Shown piece after piece: positions 10,859-22,993 of a stretch of 64,000 nucleotides of DNA; the stretch's first letter is position 1, and each line of letters starts with the position of its first letter. The notes beneath the pieces are model-generated. The model worked only from the letters and a program-made list of their open reading frames with translations. It was not told where the DNA came from and did no database searches. Source of the stretch: Cercospora beticola (taxonomy: Eukaryota > Ascomycota > Dothideomycetes > Mycosphaerellales > Mycosphaerellaceae); contig NC_088939.1 in assembly GCF_033473495.1 (NCBI RefSeq), positions 1,550,001 to 1,614,000 of the forward strand, in the 5' to 3' direction. Position numbers and translations under genes: made by a program.

Positions 10859-12646
10859 ATGGGTTCAATTCCAGAGGAGAAGATTCCATACGTGGACGTT
10901 CTGCTCGTTGGAGCTGGATTTGCTTCTTTCACGCTCTTGAACAGACTACGAAAGCTTGGTCTTTCTGTTGAGATTTACGAGAAGGGTGCAGCGAGTGGTG
11001 GCATCTGGTGTAAGCTTGGGATCTGTCTGTACGCCTCTACTACGGTACTTACTAGCGAACAGATTGGAATTGCTATCCTGGCGCTCGCGTCGACTCAGAT
11101 ACACCGATCTATCAACTCTTCGACAAAGAGCTTTGGGAGGACTTCACATACAAGGAGCGCTATCCCGCGTGGCCTGAGCTGCGGAGATATTTCCAACATG
11201 TTGAGAAGAAGTGGAAGATCAGCGAGCATACAACATACAACAAGCAAGTAGACACTGCTACCTTCGACGAGAAGACGAATCTATGGACGATCGAGACAGC
11301 AGACGAGACTAAAATCCAGGCACGATGGTTTATGCCTTGCATCGGCTTTGCGTCTAAGCACTACTCGCCACCTTTCCCCGGACTCAGTAACTTCAAGGGA
11401 GAGGTCTACCACACTGCGAAGTGGCCACAGCATGGTGTGAACTTCCGCGGCAAGCGAGTCGCCGTTGTCGGTACTGGTGCATCAGGAATTCAAACTATTC
11501 AGGAACTCAGTCCGAAAGTTAAAGAAATGACTGCTTACATTCGCACGCCCAACTTGGCCCTCCCCATGAATCAGAGGACGCTTGATCCAGAGGAAGAGCA
11601 GCGGAAGAAGGACGATGGCACATACGAGAAGGCCATCAATGACACACGCAAGACATTCTCAGGCTTCACATACGACTTCGTCGACAAGAAGACCTTTGAC
11701 GACTCACCCGAGGACCGCGAGAAATTCTACCACAAGCTCTTGGTCGAGGAAGGTGGCTTCAAGTACTGGCTGGCCAACTACTCCGATTTGCTCTTTGATG
11801 ACAAAGCCAATGACGAAGCCTACAACTTCTGGCGTCAGACTGTTTTGAAGCGTGTCAAGGACCCAGAGAAGCAAAAGATTCTTGCACCCGAGAAGAAGCC
11901 TCATCCATGGGGCACCAAGCGTCCATCGCTCGAGCAGAACTTCTACGAAGTCGTTGACGAGCCTCACGTCGAGATCATCGATATCAACGAGAACCCAATC
12001 GAGGGTGTTGAAGCCGAAGGGTTGAGAACACCGAAGGGTCTCAAGCCTATTGATGTCTTGATCCTCGCCACCGGCTTCGATTCTGTGACTGGATCCCTCG
12101 CACAGCTGAATATCCGCAGTGTCAACGATGAGACTATCGCAGATCACTGGAAGGATGGCACGAAGACATCGATGGGAATTTCTATTCCTGGCTTCCCGAA
12201 TATGTTCTTCCTTTACGGCCCACAGGCCCCAACTGCTTTCTCCAATGGACCCAGCTGCACGCAGTTCCAAGCTGAGTTTGTCGAAGAGGCCATGAAGAGA
12301 ATTCAAAAGGACGGTATCACCAGGTTTGAGGCTACACCTGAGGCTGAGGCGGATTGGTGTAAGAGGATGTAAGTCTACCCTTTCCCTATTCATTTCACAA
12401 ATACTGCTTCTGTAGCGGAGGAGAAGAGACAATGCTAATATATATGTGCTCCACAGGAACGAGAAATGGGACGTCACCCTCTTCCCGATGGCCAAGTCGT
12501 GGTACTCTGGCGCCAACATTCCCGGCAAGAAGGTCGAGCCACTTAACTGGGCAGGCGGCATGGTCGAGTATGTCGACTCGTTGCACAAGAGCTTGGAGAA
12601 TGATTATCAGGGCTGGAATGTTCAGAAGGAGCCTGCGAAGGCATAG
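10859..12646 (+). CDS. Flavin-binding Baeyer-Villiger-type monooxygenase
   Basis: Exons 10859-11009, 11063-12368 and 12457-12646 give 548 aa. An FAD Rossmann site (LLVGAGFAS) lies near residue 15 and GGIWYWNCYPGARVDSDT follows, restored across intron 1. The Baeyer-Villiger fingerprint FKGEVYHTAKWP and the NADPH Rossmann site VAVVGTGASGIQ come next, then the ILATGFDSVTG segment near the C-terminal third. Such enzymes insert one oxygen from O2 next to a carbonyl, or oxidise N or S, using FAD and NADPH. The substrate is not readable. The first Rossmann motif ends in Ser where most members have Gly. A second, diverged copy lies at 24263-26043. Both carry their first intron at almost the same place. 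Confidence 0.87.
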
Positions 12647-12988
12647 ATTGCTGGCGACAGCGTGAGATGATTTGAACGATATTTCTTCTGTTTTATGAGC
12701 TATGAATTTTGTGTTCTTCTGCAAGATTGTACAGTTCTCGTTCTTTCTGAGCTACGCCATTTATATGTTGTATTGTGGTGTGTTTAGACACATACAAAGT
12801 AGATTGACAATTTCACATTGAACTCACACTCTTTACTTTGTCCCTCTTCGGACCCCTTTCCTCGCGCAACTCATCGCCGTCAACACCCTGATTTCCGCTC
12901 CACATATCTTCTTTTCCTTTCCTGCCTCATCTCATCTACTTCTTCCCTTTAACGCCTTCTCATCGTTCGGAGAAATCCTCTCATCCAT

Positions 12989-13285
12989 TCAACGAGCATG
13001 CTGCTTACACACTCTTCCTCCTCCCTGCTGGCACTTGTACATCATGCCGTACTCGGTGTGTCCGTTGTAAGAGCATTGGAAAGCATGTCCGGGGAAGAAG
13101 ACGCTGTAGTCGCGACGAGAGCCGGAAGGGCAGTTTTTGCACATTTTGGGTGTTTGGTGATGATGTGGGAGTTTGTTTTGGACTAGAGGGAGGATTTAAG
13201 ATGTCAGTATATGGGACTCTTGGATATGGAGGGGAAAATCCAGAGTCAGGCACGTACTAGGGTTTTTGTAGAAGAGCGCCGACAT
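12989..13285 (-). CDS. Hypothetical 73-aa Cys-containing small protein
   Basis: Two exons, 13285-13258 (only 28 nt) and 13182-12989, join into 73 aa. The 75-bp intron has donor GTACGT, a CTGAC-like branch point and a pyrimidine-rich acceptor (CCTCCCTCTAG). The frame is kept exactly. The second exon has five cysteines, starting MCKNCPSGSRRDYSVFF and continuing with FQCSYNGHTEYG, KCQQ and VCKQ. There is no signal peptide. CKNC plus the later cysteines could bind a metal or form disulfides. I do not recognise the family. The good ATG context (CAACTCAATG), in-frame splicing and compact Cys pattern support a real gene, but there is no homology evidence. Confidence 0.5.
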
Positions 13286-13608
13286 TGAGTTGTTGGGTTG
13301 AGAAGTGCTTCGTAGCGTTGCGGTGGCCAGTGGGATTTTCTTGGTGAAAAGTTGCTGTGGTGTGAAAGTGTGATTATCTGTCGGAGAACCTTACAGAGCG
13401 CGGAACGCTGGCACTTTGTATCTGCTCTTCACTGGACTGTGTAGAAACACCTCTTTCGAAGCGCGTGACTGTCTGAGACTGAGGTGAATGGCTGTGGCAT
13501 AGATCAGGGAGAGATTTGAGACTTCTCTGCAGTGTGCAGTGCCATCTGAAATATTCGACAAGGCCGTTCCGATGCAGAGGTTCTTGTGATTTACATATAT
13601 ACAAGACA
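13286..13608. other. Short intergenic stretch
   Basis: This is the upstream side of the 73-aa protein gene and the 3' flank of BCD1. Nothing else is seen. Confidence 0.4.
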
Positions 13609-15055
13609 TCATCTCGTCAAATCTCGCTTCAGCACATTCAGAATGCTATTCGCATCCATAGTCGGAGCGTTCCTCGCCGCCCTCTCAGCTCTTGAGACAT
13701 GCTCGAAGACACCCTTCTTCTCGGCCTTCGCTATCGCGTCTCTCAACTCCTGCCGCTCGCTCTTTTGAAGCTTGAGATATGACTCTTCTAGTAGGTACTC
13801 TTTCGGCAATGAATCCGGGGCGTACGGTAGGATGTAGATCGTAGGGAACTCCATCACAGTGCGATCTTGGAGGCAGCTTGTGAGTGTTGCCTTTCTGCTG
13901 AGTGGGATGAGAACCTTTTGTTTGGCGTTCGTGCCTGTGCGTAGGAGATAGAAATGTTGAGAAACATCGGTGCCCTCTTCTTGGTGATCTGGCCCTTCCT
14001 CGTTGCTGTTCGGCGCGGTTTGCGAGATTTGGGTGGCTGCGAGCTCTGTCTCGGCTGAGTCTGAGTTGGCATGCACGTCAGATGAAGGGTCCTCGACCTT
14101 TGCATCAGCTTCTGTGGCTACTGTCGTTGAAGCATCCTGGTCCGATTTCTCCTGTTGAAGTTGTGATTCAGCCTGTCGTTCCTTGCGCCTACGCTTCTGA
14201 GCTTCTTTGGCATGTTCTCCAGGTTTTCGCTTCAGAGCATTGCCGTCCTCAAGCTGCTTGTGAGAGTAGAGCTCTTTTATGCTGCTGCTGGCTGGACAGC
14301 TGTCTGAGATCTGCTTTTGACCTTCGGCATCCACCCATTCTACTGTCCACATGATCTGATGCCGCCTGTGGTGGGTGTGAGCAAATGAAGAGTTGAGCAT
14401 TCCGAAAAGGGACATACTTTGTGGACCGCGTCTGGTTGGCCTTCCGCCGACTCATGCCTTCTGGTGCATTTTGGACCTCGATGCGGTTTTCATCGAGATA
14501 CTTGCTTAGATTGCTCTCGGGATGCCGCGCACGTGCTATCGATCTTGTGGCAGCCCTCTCCACCACATCCACGCCACGGACCTCGGAGTCACGATTTGCA
14601 ACATCGATACTTCGCTCGACACTCTTAAGGTAATTGTAATCGCGATCGATGCCGACTGGAGTGGCTAATTGTGACCTCTTGATGTACTCGGCTGGATTTC
14701 TCACGCCATTACAGGAAGCTCGTTGCTTGTGCTTCTGCGTGCACGGTAGAGAGCACGTCTTGGTCTGACATCTCGGACATCGATACTTTGGCTTGTTCTC
14801 ATAGCTGGATTCGTTAGTGACAGCAGACGAGGAGATCTCACGTGACGATTTCAGATCTTGAGCCAGGTCGATGCTGCTGCATCTCCTCCTGCTCAGCTGG
14901 TAATGACAGTCTTGCCTGAGGCTCGCCGCTCTGGACTCCTCGGCGGGAGAGATCACGTGTGAGGCAAAGTGTGAATGAATCGTGCAAGGATGAAGATGTG
15001 AAAATGTGGCCTACCAAATGCTGCACAAATCCGTGATGAGCGCCTCGTCGGGCAT
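13609..15055 (-). CDS. BCD1: HIT-type zinc-finger box C/D snoRNP assembly factor (BCD1-like)
   Basis: Exons 15055-15015, 14804-14418 and 14365-13609 give 394 aa. The protein opens MPDEALITDLCSIC, then the splice restores ICYENKPKYRCPRCQTK and TCSLPCTQKHK, followed by a later SCNG. This is a zf-HIT finger. The intron (210 bp) interrupts the codon of the second zinc-ligand Cys. A second start read inside this intron (MQQHRPG...) would lose the first Cys pair and is rejected. After the finger come DRDYNYLKSVERSID and an Arg-rich helix, a Glu/Ala/Ser-rich acidic linker, and a C-terminal domain with FYLLRTG, FPTIYILPY and KEYLLEE. BCD1 proteins act in the nucleus in box C/D snoRNP biogenesis. Family assignment is firm; yeast-like function is inferred. 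Confidence 0.85.
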
Positions 15056-16702
15056 CGTTGGTGGCAATGGGAGCGAAGTGCAGCTCTCTTGTACACAATA
15101 CACCGAGGCCGCTCGCAGATCTAGAGGCCTAGCGGGAGCTTGACTCGTACGGTGTGGATGGCGTGAAGGTCATGCCGATGGGCAGAATGCCGAGTCGGTC
15201 GCGTGCCGGATGATCGGGAGGCACGAAAGACAGCGCTGCCGAGTGCTGGACCTGCAGGCCGTGGCAGGTTGGTATGCGCGTGCTGGGTGGTGGGAAGCGT
15301 GTAGGGAAAGAACTGCAGTGGCGAGCAGATTGAGGTTTCAGAATTTGGCTTCGGGCAAGGGTTCTGCCGCTACCGCTTCTGGCGCAGCTGGTACCTGATC
15401 TGCTCTCTCGCTCCCGCAGTTGCGACAAGCTCCCAGAACGGTCAAGATCAGCGCAATTCGAGGTGTCGCTGAGTCGTATTCCCCCCGAAGCGAATGCCCA
15501 ATTTGTGCGGCTGGCTGATGAAGCGGGCAGTGTGGCGGTCGTGGAGCAGCTCCTGCGACGTGTGACACGCAGCAGCACAGGAGAGTCGGCACTATCGAAT
15601 GGTCATCACCAGCAGGACGTCCGGCACGGCGCAGGAAGAGTGTGGAAGGGCTTCCAGAACGGGCACTGCTCGGGCCACTTGCTGTTTCGTTGGCCGCCGC
15701 ACGTGGGCAGCGCAACAAGTGTGAAACGCAGTCTCACCAGCCGCGAGTGAGAGTGAGCAGACTTGCTGCCCGCCGACTTCACGTGTGCTCACGTTGCGCT
15801 AGACTTCTCTGTTGCGAGGCCGGAGTACAGCAGATACAGCGACACGGCATTGTGTGCTGACAATGTGGCACTGGACGTCGCCCGGTGCTGCGGTGCTCTT
15901 GTGCTGCTCTCTCGCTCAGCGCGGAGGTGCGAGGCAGGCTCCGGCGGTCCAAGAGACCCCCTGCATGAAGAGCGAGGGTTGGGTGGTATGCTTTATGAAT
16001 CGCAATATGCATATCGCCACGCGATCGTGCCCTCCTCGCTCGCAACGCCGCCCTGCTCGTCGCACAGCGCCAGCCAGGTTGTAGCACCAGCAGTGTGTAC
16101 TGCGAACGTCGTCGACATGGCCATGTGTGCCACGCTGATGCCAGTTCAGACGCCCCTCGCCCAATTTCGCCGTGGTCGTTTATCGTCATCAAACTACTGA
16201 AAGACCGGCGGGCACAGGTCCAGCGCACCCCCGAATGCTTGTTGCCGCCGTGCACCAATCGGCTGCCGCCTGTCCCTGTCACACGGTCGTGTCGCGGCGT
16301 GTGGGAATCTTTCTCTCACACACGCTAAGGCCTGATTGTGCATTGTGCAGCGCACTAGCGACCGAAGGACAAGGTTCGCGTGTCTGGATCAGCAGAGCGT
16401 CCGAGCATTTGTGAGCTGCTGCTCGCCCGTTCCATCTCTCATCTCTATACCTTGAGCTATCGGCTGTCAGCGTTCCATCCTCCACCTCCGCCCTCACGCA
16501 TGCCGTGCCACGTCTGACCGTTGAGTGCCAGCCAGCACTGCACGCCGCGGAGTGGCCAGCAACACCGCAACCCGAGCGACGACGGGATTCCCAAGCTCCC
16601 TCCTTCCTGGCGCCATTGAGCGATCGCGCTGGGGAACAACCGGCAACCAACGCACTGCAGGATAAGCTCAGCGTCGGCTCTTCGCTAGATTAATCGACTA
16701 TC
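15056..16702. other. Intergenic, CG-rich divergent promoter region
   Basis: This 1.65-kb region separates the divergent BCD1 and DENN genes and is rich in GC and CpG. Minus-strand frames at 15129-15718 look partly protein-like near their ends, but I could not join them into a spliced gene. Long leaders and regulatory DNA are the simplest reading. Confidence 0.4.
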
Positions 16703-19614
16703 ATGGCACCTTCCTTCACCACAAATGCCTTGCCACGCTCTCGCTCTGGAGAATCTGCTCGACCACCCACCCGCGACGACGGCAACCTGGAGGTCCCCAA
16801 CCGCACCTCGTCGCTGCACTCGCGCATCGCCGCCCCCATTCCGAGCCAGATGCCGCAACAGAAGACGGGCAACCGGGCGCCCAAGACTCTCACGCATGCC
16901 TACATGGTATGCGGTGTTGGCCGCGAGCCTTCACAATGGGTGAAGGCTCCGACGCCAGCACAAGGAAAAATCGGGCACATGAAGGGTGCCGTTGGCCAGT
17001 TCTGGCTGCCCGAAATCCTCGGAAGCAGCCCCCGACTGGAGCAGGACAACGAAATTGCAAGGTCGCTGCATTCTGCGATGCGGGTAAGTTTCACGGATTC
17101 TCGCTCACTTCAGAGTTGGCTCCATTTCCGGTTTGTTGCAAAACTGACAGGGTACAGGCGTGCTTTCCCCACGACGTAGAAATCTGCACCGGACCAAGCC
17201 AACCACACTGCGTTCACCACGCCTTCGTGTTGCAGCAAGACTCATCGCACACCCTCTATGGCATCGCACTCCGAGTGTGGTCGCGCGCTGACGAAAAGCG
17301 TGCCGAGACGATTCGCGATTTGCGCAAGCGTACGGAACCCGACTACTATGACACGCCAGGTGAAACATATTGGATCCCATACTGCCTGTCATTCCTGTCA
17401 AGGTATCCACTGTACAATCTGCTGGGAGACTACCTTCGTGGCATGTGGATCCATTGGAACAAGGCGACGAACCTGTTCCACGCCGAGGAGGTCTCCCGCA
17501 TCCTGAGCTTTCCAGCTCCACGCCTGAACGATCTGGTGCGCATTGACATGAAGGACTATGCATTATGCTACCAGTTCCCATCCTCGCCGACCGGCTTCCA
17601 GAACTTTGCCATGTGGCCGCTCTTCAGCTGTCTCTCCATCCCGAACATCGTTGGAGTTCTCGAGGCAGCCGTGTCACCCACTCGCCGGATCATCTTTATC
17701 TCCCACTACCCAGCAATGCTGACGGTTGCCACCGAGACTGTCCGCTTCATGGTCCGAGTGTACGAATGGAGTGGTCTCTATGTCCCAGTCTGTCATGCCC
17801 GTCATGCGAAAGAGCTTGTCCAAGAGCCTGGACCATACATCCTGGGAATGACTGCAGAATGCCGGACACTTTTCACAGCTCCATCTGACGCTCTGGTCGT
17901 CGATCTCGACCGAAATTTCGTGCTAACCTCGAGCCCGCCAAATGCATGGTCGGCAAGGCAACGATCGAAGCTCATCTCGCGGATGACCCAGGCACTGAGT
18001 GGCGATGTTGTCCCATCGGGCGTGCCGCAGCACCTCCGATCAGCATACGGAGGTGGAAAGCTCATTCCAGCTGGCCAAATCATTGTTATGCGAGGCGAGG
18101 TGGAGAGCGTGCAAGACCCAGGTTGGTGGAACCAGGACGAGGTCATGAAAGTCATGGACCACGCCTGCGAGAAGCTGGGCAAGAACACAGGCTTCAAATC
18201 TGTCTTCGGAGGAGCTCAGAAGAAGCCGCTGATGACCAAGGTGTCGATGAGACACCTGAACGAGATCGTGCGCGAGCGCAATCAATACTCGCGTGACGCT
18301 ATGGAGGCATGGCAGGACTTCATCAACCTCAAGGGCCGCATGGACACCGAGCTTGCCAAGGTGACGAAACGCAACAATTTCCTGGTCGAGGAACTGGAAA
18401 GCTGGAAGCAGCAATTCCTCAAGTTCCAGGCTTTCGCAGAACAACTCACCAAGGAGACGAATGAGCTCAAGGTCAAGATTGAAGGCCACAAGCGCGAGAA
18501 CCGCCGTTTGACGAGCATGATCGATCAGCAAAAGGACGACGTTGCCAGACTCACAGTGCGACTTTCCGGAACAGAGAAGCAACGAGACGACGCTCTGGAG
18601 GCTTTGGTTCTGCAACAAGAGATTGCAGAGGAACTGGAGCGGGAGCGCAAGAGGAACAAGAAGGACCTCTCTGCCCTTCAGCACACGAACACAACGCTTC
18701 TGCGTCAACGCGACGAGGCACAGCGTGTTGTACTACACCTCCGAGCACTCATTGATGGCCAGGCCCACCACATGGAACACATCGTCAAGTCGCTGGGCGA
18801 CTCAGAACCAGTTGGCGAGTTTCTGGATGCCGAGGAAGACCGCGTCGAGTCTCCAGCAAAGGAAGATGCAAAGATCGAGAACGAACTAATCAAGCCCGGC
18901 ACCAACTCGCGAGCCTCATCGCGGTCAAGTACGCGCATGTCGCACTCTCGCAATGATGGTGAGGAATACTCTTCCTCTAGGCAGGCTCGTTACTCGAGCA
19001 TGTCTAAGAGACTCTCTACTTTCAGCATGGCTGATGTTGCAGATCGCCACCTCCGCGACAAGACCGACGCGATCGCCTACATCATTCGCAACATCTCCGA
19101 GCAGTGCGCCGCTGCTGTCGAAGGCCTCGACCTCGCTCGACGTGCAGACACCGCCAGCAGCGATGGCGGCGATGATGACAGGTCAGAATCTGGCAAGAAG
19201 AGAGGGAAGCGACCAGTCAAGCACCTATCCCCTGATTCCGAGAACGGAGATCACTCAAGTAATAACTCTGAGTCGGATTTCGGGGACAACAGGAGCGATG
19301 GCACTGCCAGCTACTTGCACCCCAAGAGGACATCTGGAACATCCTCGGCGGTACCGCCAACACCAGACCTCATTCACGACCGCAGCTCTACGAGCATGAG
19401 CGTGAACAGCGAAAGCACGGCTGCGACGCCGAACCGATCCAGCTTGCAGAGTGTGTACAGAAATCAGGCCGAGTCCATCCCAGAAGTGCCTACGCACATT
19501 GTAGGGCACGATGCCGAAAATGGACACCAGCTGGAAGAGATTGCGGAAGAGCCAGTGACCAAATTCGCAGGACGAGGCCTGGAGCACCGCCACAGCCACA
19601 TCGAACGGGCGTGA
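16703..19614 (+). CDS. DENN-domain protein with coiled coil
   Basis: Exons 16703-17083 and 17158-19614 (intron 74 bp, donor GTAAGT, acceptor GGTACAG) give 945 aa. The first 60 residues are a Ser/Arg/Pro-rich disordered tail. Residues about 65-450 match the tripartite DENN architecture: an upstream part around FFPHDVEIC-like CFPHDVEIC and HAFVLQQDSSHTLYG, the core YPLYNLLGDYLRG and YPAMLTVATETVRF, and the downstream GPYILGMT and VVDLDRNF strand. A helical coiled coil follows (about 490-660, e.g. RNNFLVEELESWKQQF and TKETNELKVKIEGHK). The last 250 residues are acidic, Ser-rich and disordered. DENN proteins are exchange factors for Rab GTPases in membrane traffic. The Rab partner is unknown. The long frame beginning at 16909 is an artefact of reading through the intron region in another phase. 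Confidence 0.88.
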
Positions 19615-20248
19615 CTCTCTGGCGCAAAGCGACGTTCGTATGGAAGATTTCCAGTCCTCTCCATACGCACTAGCTTTGACCGCTCGAGTTTTGGTTGATC
19701 ACCGAAAAGTCTGTCTCTGCCGACATGCGCTATCCCGCTACTGCTACGCTGCTACTGCTGGCCATGCTTTCGCCATGGTCTCATTATGGTCCTTTCTTCT
19801 TTCTGTTTGTGGAACCTTGAGATACTCCCTTTTGCATTTTTGTGCTGAATGTCACACTCTTTACGGCCGCGACTACTACTACTGAATACTGTGTACTGCC
19901 CGTCTTTTTCTATCTCGATGGGCTTTTCTGGGATCGAGAGGGAGGAATATGTGATAGCGGGAGTCAGATCTATCAATGTTGTAAGATATTCACCAGCAGT
20001 GTGATTTAGGTAGCTGTCTCGAAATGTACTCAAAACTGCTATTAGTGGTAATCAGAATTGGCTGTCTCGTCCGGTGCGCTTTCCCCATTTTCGCTGACAT
20101 GGAGGAAGGCGCGTGTGGCTCTTGCCTCCTGTATACAGCAGCAGCAATACCACGCAGGCATCTACCTCCCGACCGATCGACTTCATTACAAGACTACAAC
20201 CTCACCTACATTCGTTCCCATCCCTCACAACCCGCTTCCGTCCTTGCG
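19615..20248. other. Short intergenic/leader region
   Basis: This holds the 3' flank of the DENN gene and the promoter and leader of the RING protein. No further gene is seen. Confidence 0.4.
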
Positions 20249-21683
20249 ATGGACTCGACCCTCAAATGCAACGACCTCAAATGCCGCATTCCTTGCCCCG
20301 AGCAAGCCGTCGTCACCACATGCAGTCACATCTTCTGCGTCAACTGTGCTGCGCGTCTGGGCCTCATTGAACAGCATCCGAACGAGGGACCGAGAACTTG
20401 TCCCGCTTGCTATACACAGCTTGTGAACCCTGACGATGCGGTCGTCACGGCGCTGAATCCATCGGAGGATTACAAGACGAGCATTCTGAGTGGGCTGAGC
20501 CCGGCGGTGATCATGGTGAGTGGAGTCATTGGGGGAGCAGCATGAGGTCGCGAGTGAGGCAAGAGCTGGGTGAGCTTGTGAAGATGTTGATGCAGGTGCA
20601 ACAGGAGTGCGCGGGTCGGGGACTTGCGTTTTGGGCGTACCAGATGGTGCAGGATATGTGAGTCTTCTGTGTTGGAAGGAACATGTGTTGTGTGACATTC
20701 ACTAATATCGTTCCAGCACGTATCAAGAATACGTTCGACGCAGCTTGACAGACAAGCACTCGGCCGCCGAAGCACATGCTGCGGAGATCGAGCGTGCTTT
20801 GAGGGAAGACAATGCTCGGCTCAACAACAAGATGAGTGGTGCGTGAATGCCTCACTCTACTCTTGACTTTCAGCTAATCCGCCACGAAGCCATGCGCGAT
20901 GACAATGAACGACTGCACGCCCAGGTTGAACAACTGCAGCAGAGTGCAGCACAAAAAAGCAAGGACTATTCGAAAATGTCTGCACTCTACAACAAGATTA
21001 AACAACGCGAACGTGTTGTGGGACTCGAAAGTGCCGCCGACCATGGCGCCGAGGAGATCTTGATGCAGGCTGCCTCTCAGCATCAACAACAGCAGAACCG
21101 AGGTCCAGCTACTCAACATCCTGTCGGCCAGAGTCGTCAGCGAATGGGGAGCGGCAGTAATGGCAGCGGCGGCAGTGGTGAGCGACGACCGCGGGTGAAG
21201 TCCTGGCCTGAAGCCGCTCAGCCAAGCTACGCTCATCAATCTTTCGTCTCTGGACAACGTACTGGAGCAGGTGGAGGCTATCGCACAGGCTTCACTTCTT
21301 CTCGTAAGCTCATCGACTCGTGCAAGGCGGGCATAAACCACTGACCACACGTAGATGGCATGCCCCAGCCGCCAGGTTCTTCACAGCACCGTACACGGTT
21401 GCCACAGACGTACACCCAACCCACCTTCGGCCACTTCAACGAAACGCTTCTGCGTGGTGATGGAGTCAGAGACGATTATGCCACAGGCAACGAATCACGT
21501 CGTCTTGAATCCGCTCACCGATCACAATACACTGCCGATCCTAGCCACAATCCAAATGGAAATTACGGCTTAAGTGCTGGCATGCGCGTAGGGCGACCAC
21601 CTGGCGGCAGTGTCGCACCGAACCGTCCTTCGATGATCTCTACTCGTGCTATGGGAAACTACGCTAGTGTGCCACTGCGTTGA
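20249..21683 (+). CDS. RING-finger protein of the HEI10/CCNB1IP1 family
   Basis: Five exons (20249-20515, 20605-20657, 20717-20838, 20890-21303, 21355-21683) give 394 aa. The N-terminal RING reads CNDLKC, VVTTCSHIFCVNCA and CPACYTQL. The two small middle exons restore ECAGRGLAFWAYQMVQD and YQEYVRRSLTDKH, which are hallmarks of the HEI10/CCNB1IP1 group. A coiled coil follows (MRDDNERLHAQVEQLQQ to YNKIKQRER), then a Gly/Ser/Gln/Arg-rich disordered tail. HEI10-type proteins are SUMO/ubiquitin ligases at meiotic crossover sites. In Sordaria and plants they move along the synaptonemal complex. For the fourth intron (20839-20889) the AG at 20889 was chosen; an earlier AG would leave an intron of only 35 nt and break the frame. 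Confidence 0.82.
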
Positions 21684-21906
21684 GGTGAACGAACAACTCC
21701 AATTCCAGAACCACTGGCAAACGTGAGGGAAGTGAAAGCAGGAACTATTGCTTCGTCATACGCGGGATGCGTCAGTTTGGCCCGACTTGCTAATTCTGCG
21801 GTTTCACCACAATCTTACGCAATATCTCCAGCGATTTATCTAGAATCATCGCTAGTTCGTCTTTTGTCTCTCGATTATTGAACAGTTGCAATACACTTCA
21901 TAACTT

Positions 21907-22835
21907 TCAATTGCTCAAGGCACTGTCTTTCACTCTGGCCTCCTTGATCTCAGTCTCCCCCAATTCTCTCAGATCACCAGTGTTCGCGACTTGTCCCAGC
22001 AATGTCGCTCCAGCGATCTCTTTGGCGAATCCCAATGCTCCCGTCGTGTGCTTCCAGTAGGTGATATACTTGCTCTGCACTTCGATCAATTTCATCCGAG
22101 GATCTTCTGGTCCACCATCATGAACTCCATCGCCGACGTCACCGAACCATGCAGCGACGGGTTTGGAGTAGATCTCCTTGATACTGGAAGACCGTGTCAG
22201 CATGAATAACTAATCAAGAGTCATATGGAAAGAGGGAGTTTTTTTGTGAATGGAAGAATTGGGTTTGAACGTACCGTGGGTCATCATTCGTCAATTTCAC
22301 AGCTTCTCCCGTCACAGAAATCCAATCTTCTGTTTTTCCATCACGGAAAGAAAGTTGGACTTCGGGTTTGGCTTCCAAATCTTTGAATTTTGTGCTGTTG
22401 GCGTTTGCGAGGAAGAGGAAGTCGGGGCCTGTGCGTTTTGCTACTGCCATGGAGCGGCCGACGGGCTATTGAATTACAAAATCTCGCGTTAGGAAACATT
22501 GAACTTTGACGAGGAGTATGAGATGGTGTGGGAGGATAAGGTGAGGTGGAACTTACGCCTACACCAGGACGATAGGTATTAAACATGCAAGTTTTGATGT
22601 TATCGGACATGGCGTAGAAGTCTTTGAATTTGTCGGCAGAGGAGGTTTTGTTGTCGTATTGTTTTGTGACGGATGGGTCGGTGTGGGCGTCGACTTTGCT
22701 GGGACGTTCGGGCATTTTGAGGGAGGTTGTTGTTGTGAAGGGTTGGGTTTTGAGTGTTGTTGTTGTGATTGCTGGGAGGAGAAGTGAAGTTCTGGATGTT
22801 AAAGTAGCTGGTGAGATTCTCAGAGTTTGGAGCAT
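21907..22835 (-). CDS. Bli-3-like FMN-binding split-barrel protein
   Basis: Exons 22835-22557, 22465-22275 and 22183-21907 give 248 aa. The introns are both 91 bp. The core belongs to the pyridoxamine-5'-phosphate-oxidase-like split barrel: PSVTKQYDNKT, DKFKDFYAMSD, the junction NTYRPGVGPVGRSMAVAKR, GPDFLFLANANSTKFKDL, SVTGEAV, and KPVAAWFGDVGDGVHDGGP. This matches the Neurospora blue-light-inducible bli-3 group, whose biochemical role is unsettled. The start chosen (MLQTLRIS) gives an Arg/Thr/Leu-rich, acid-poor leader of about 40 residues that could target mitochondria. A later Met (MPERPSK) would give the shorter cytosolic form. It converges tail-to-tail with the HEI10-like gene. Confidence 0.82.
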
Positions 22836-22993
22836 TGGACTGAGTGAAGTGAGCTTTGTTGTAGAGGTCTTGTACTCTTGTCTATGTACTGTTTGCTCTG
22901 GCGGACTGACGTTCAATGATCGTTGCTATTGCGTGGACCCTGCATGAGGAAGTAGTCATGATGCCACTTTTCGTCAGAGTGTGAACCACATGT

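Noticed and set aside
14838..15098. Separate ORF or alternative first exon of BCD1
   Set aside because: Using it as exon 1 removes the first zinc-ligand Cys pair; kept only as a possible isoform in findings.
15129..15718. Two overlapping minus-strand ORFs upstream of the DENN gene
   Set aside because: CG-rich promoter sequence keeps frames open by chance; no splice model joins them.
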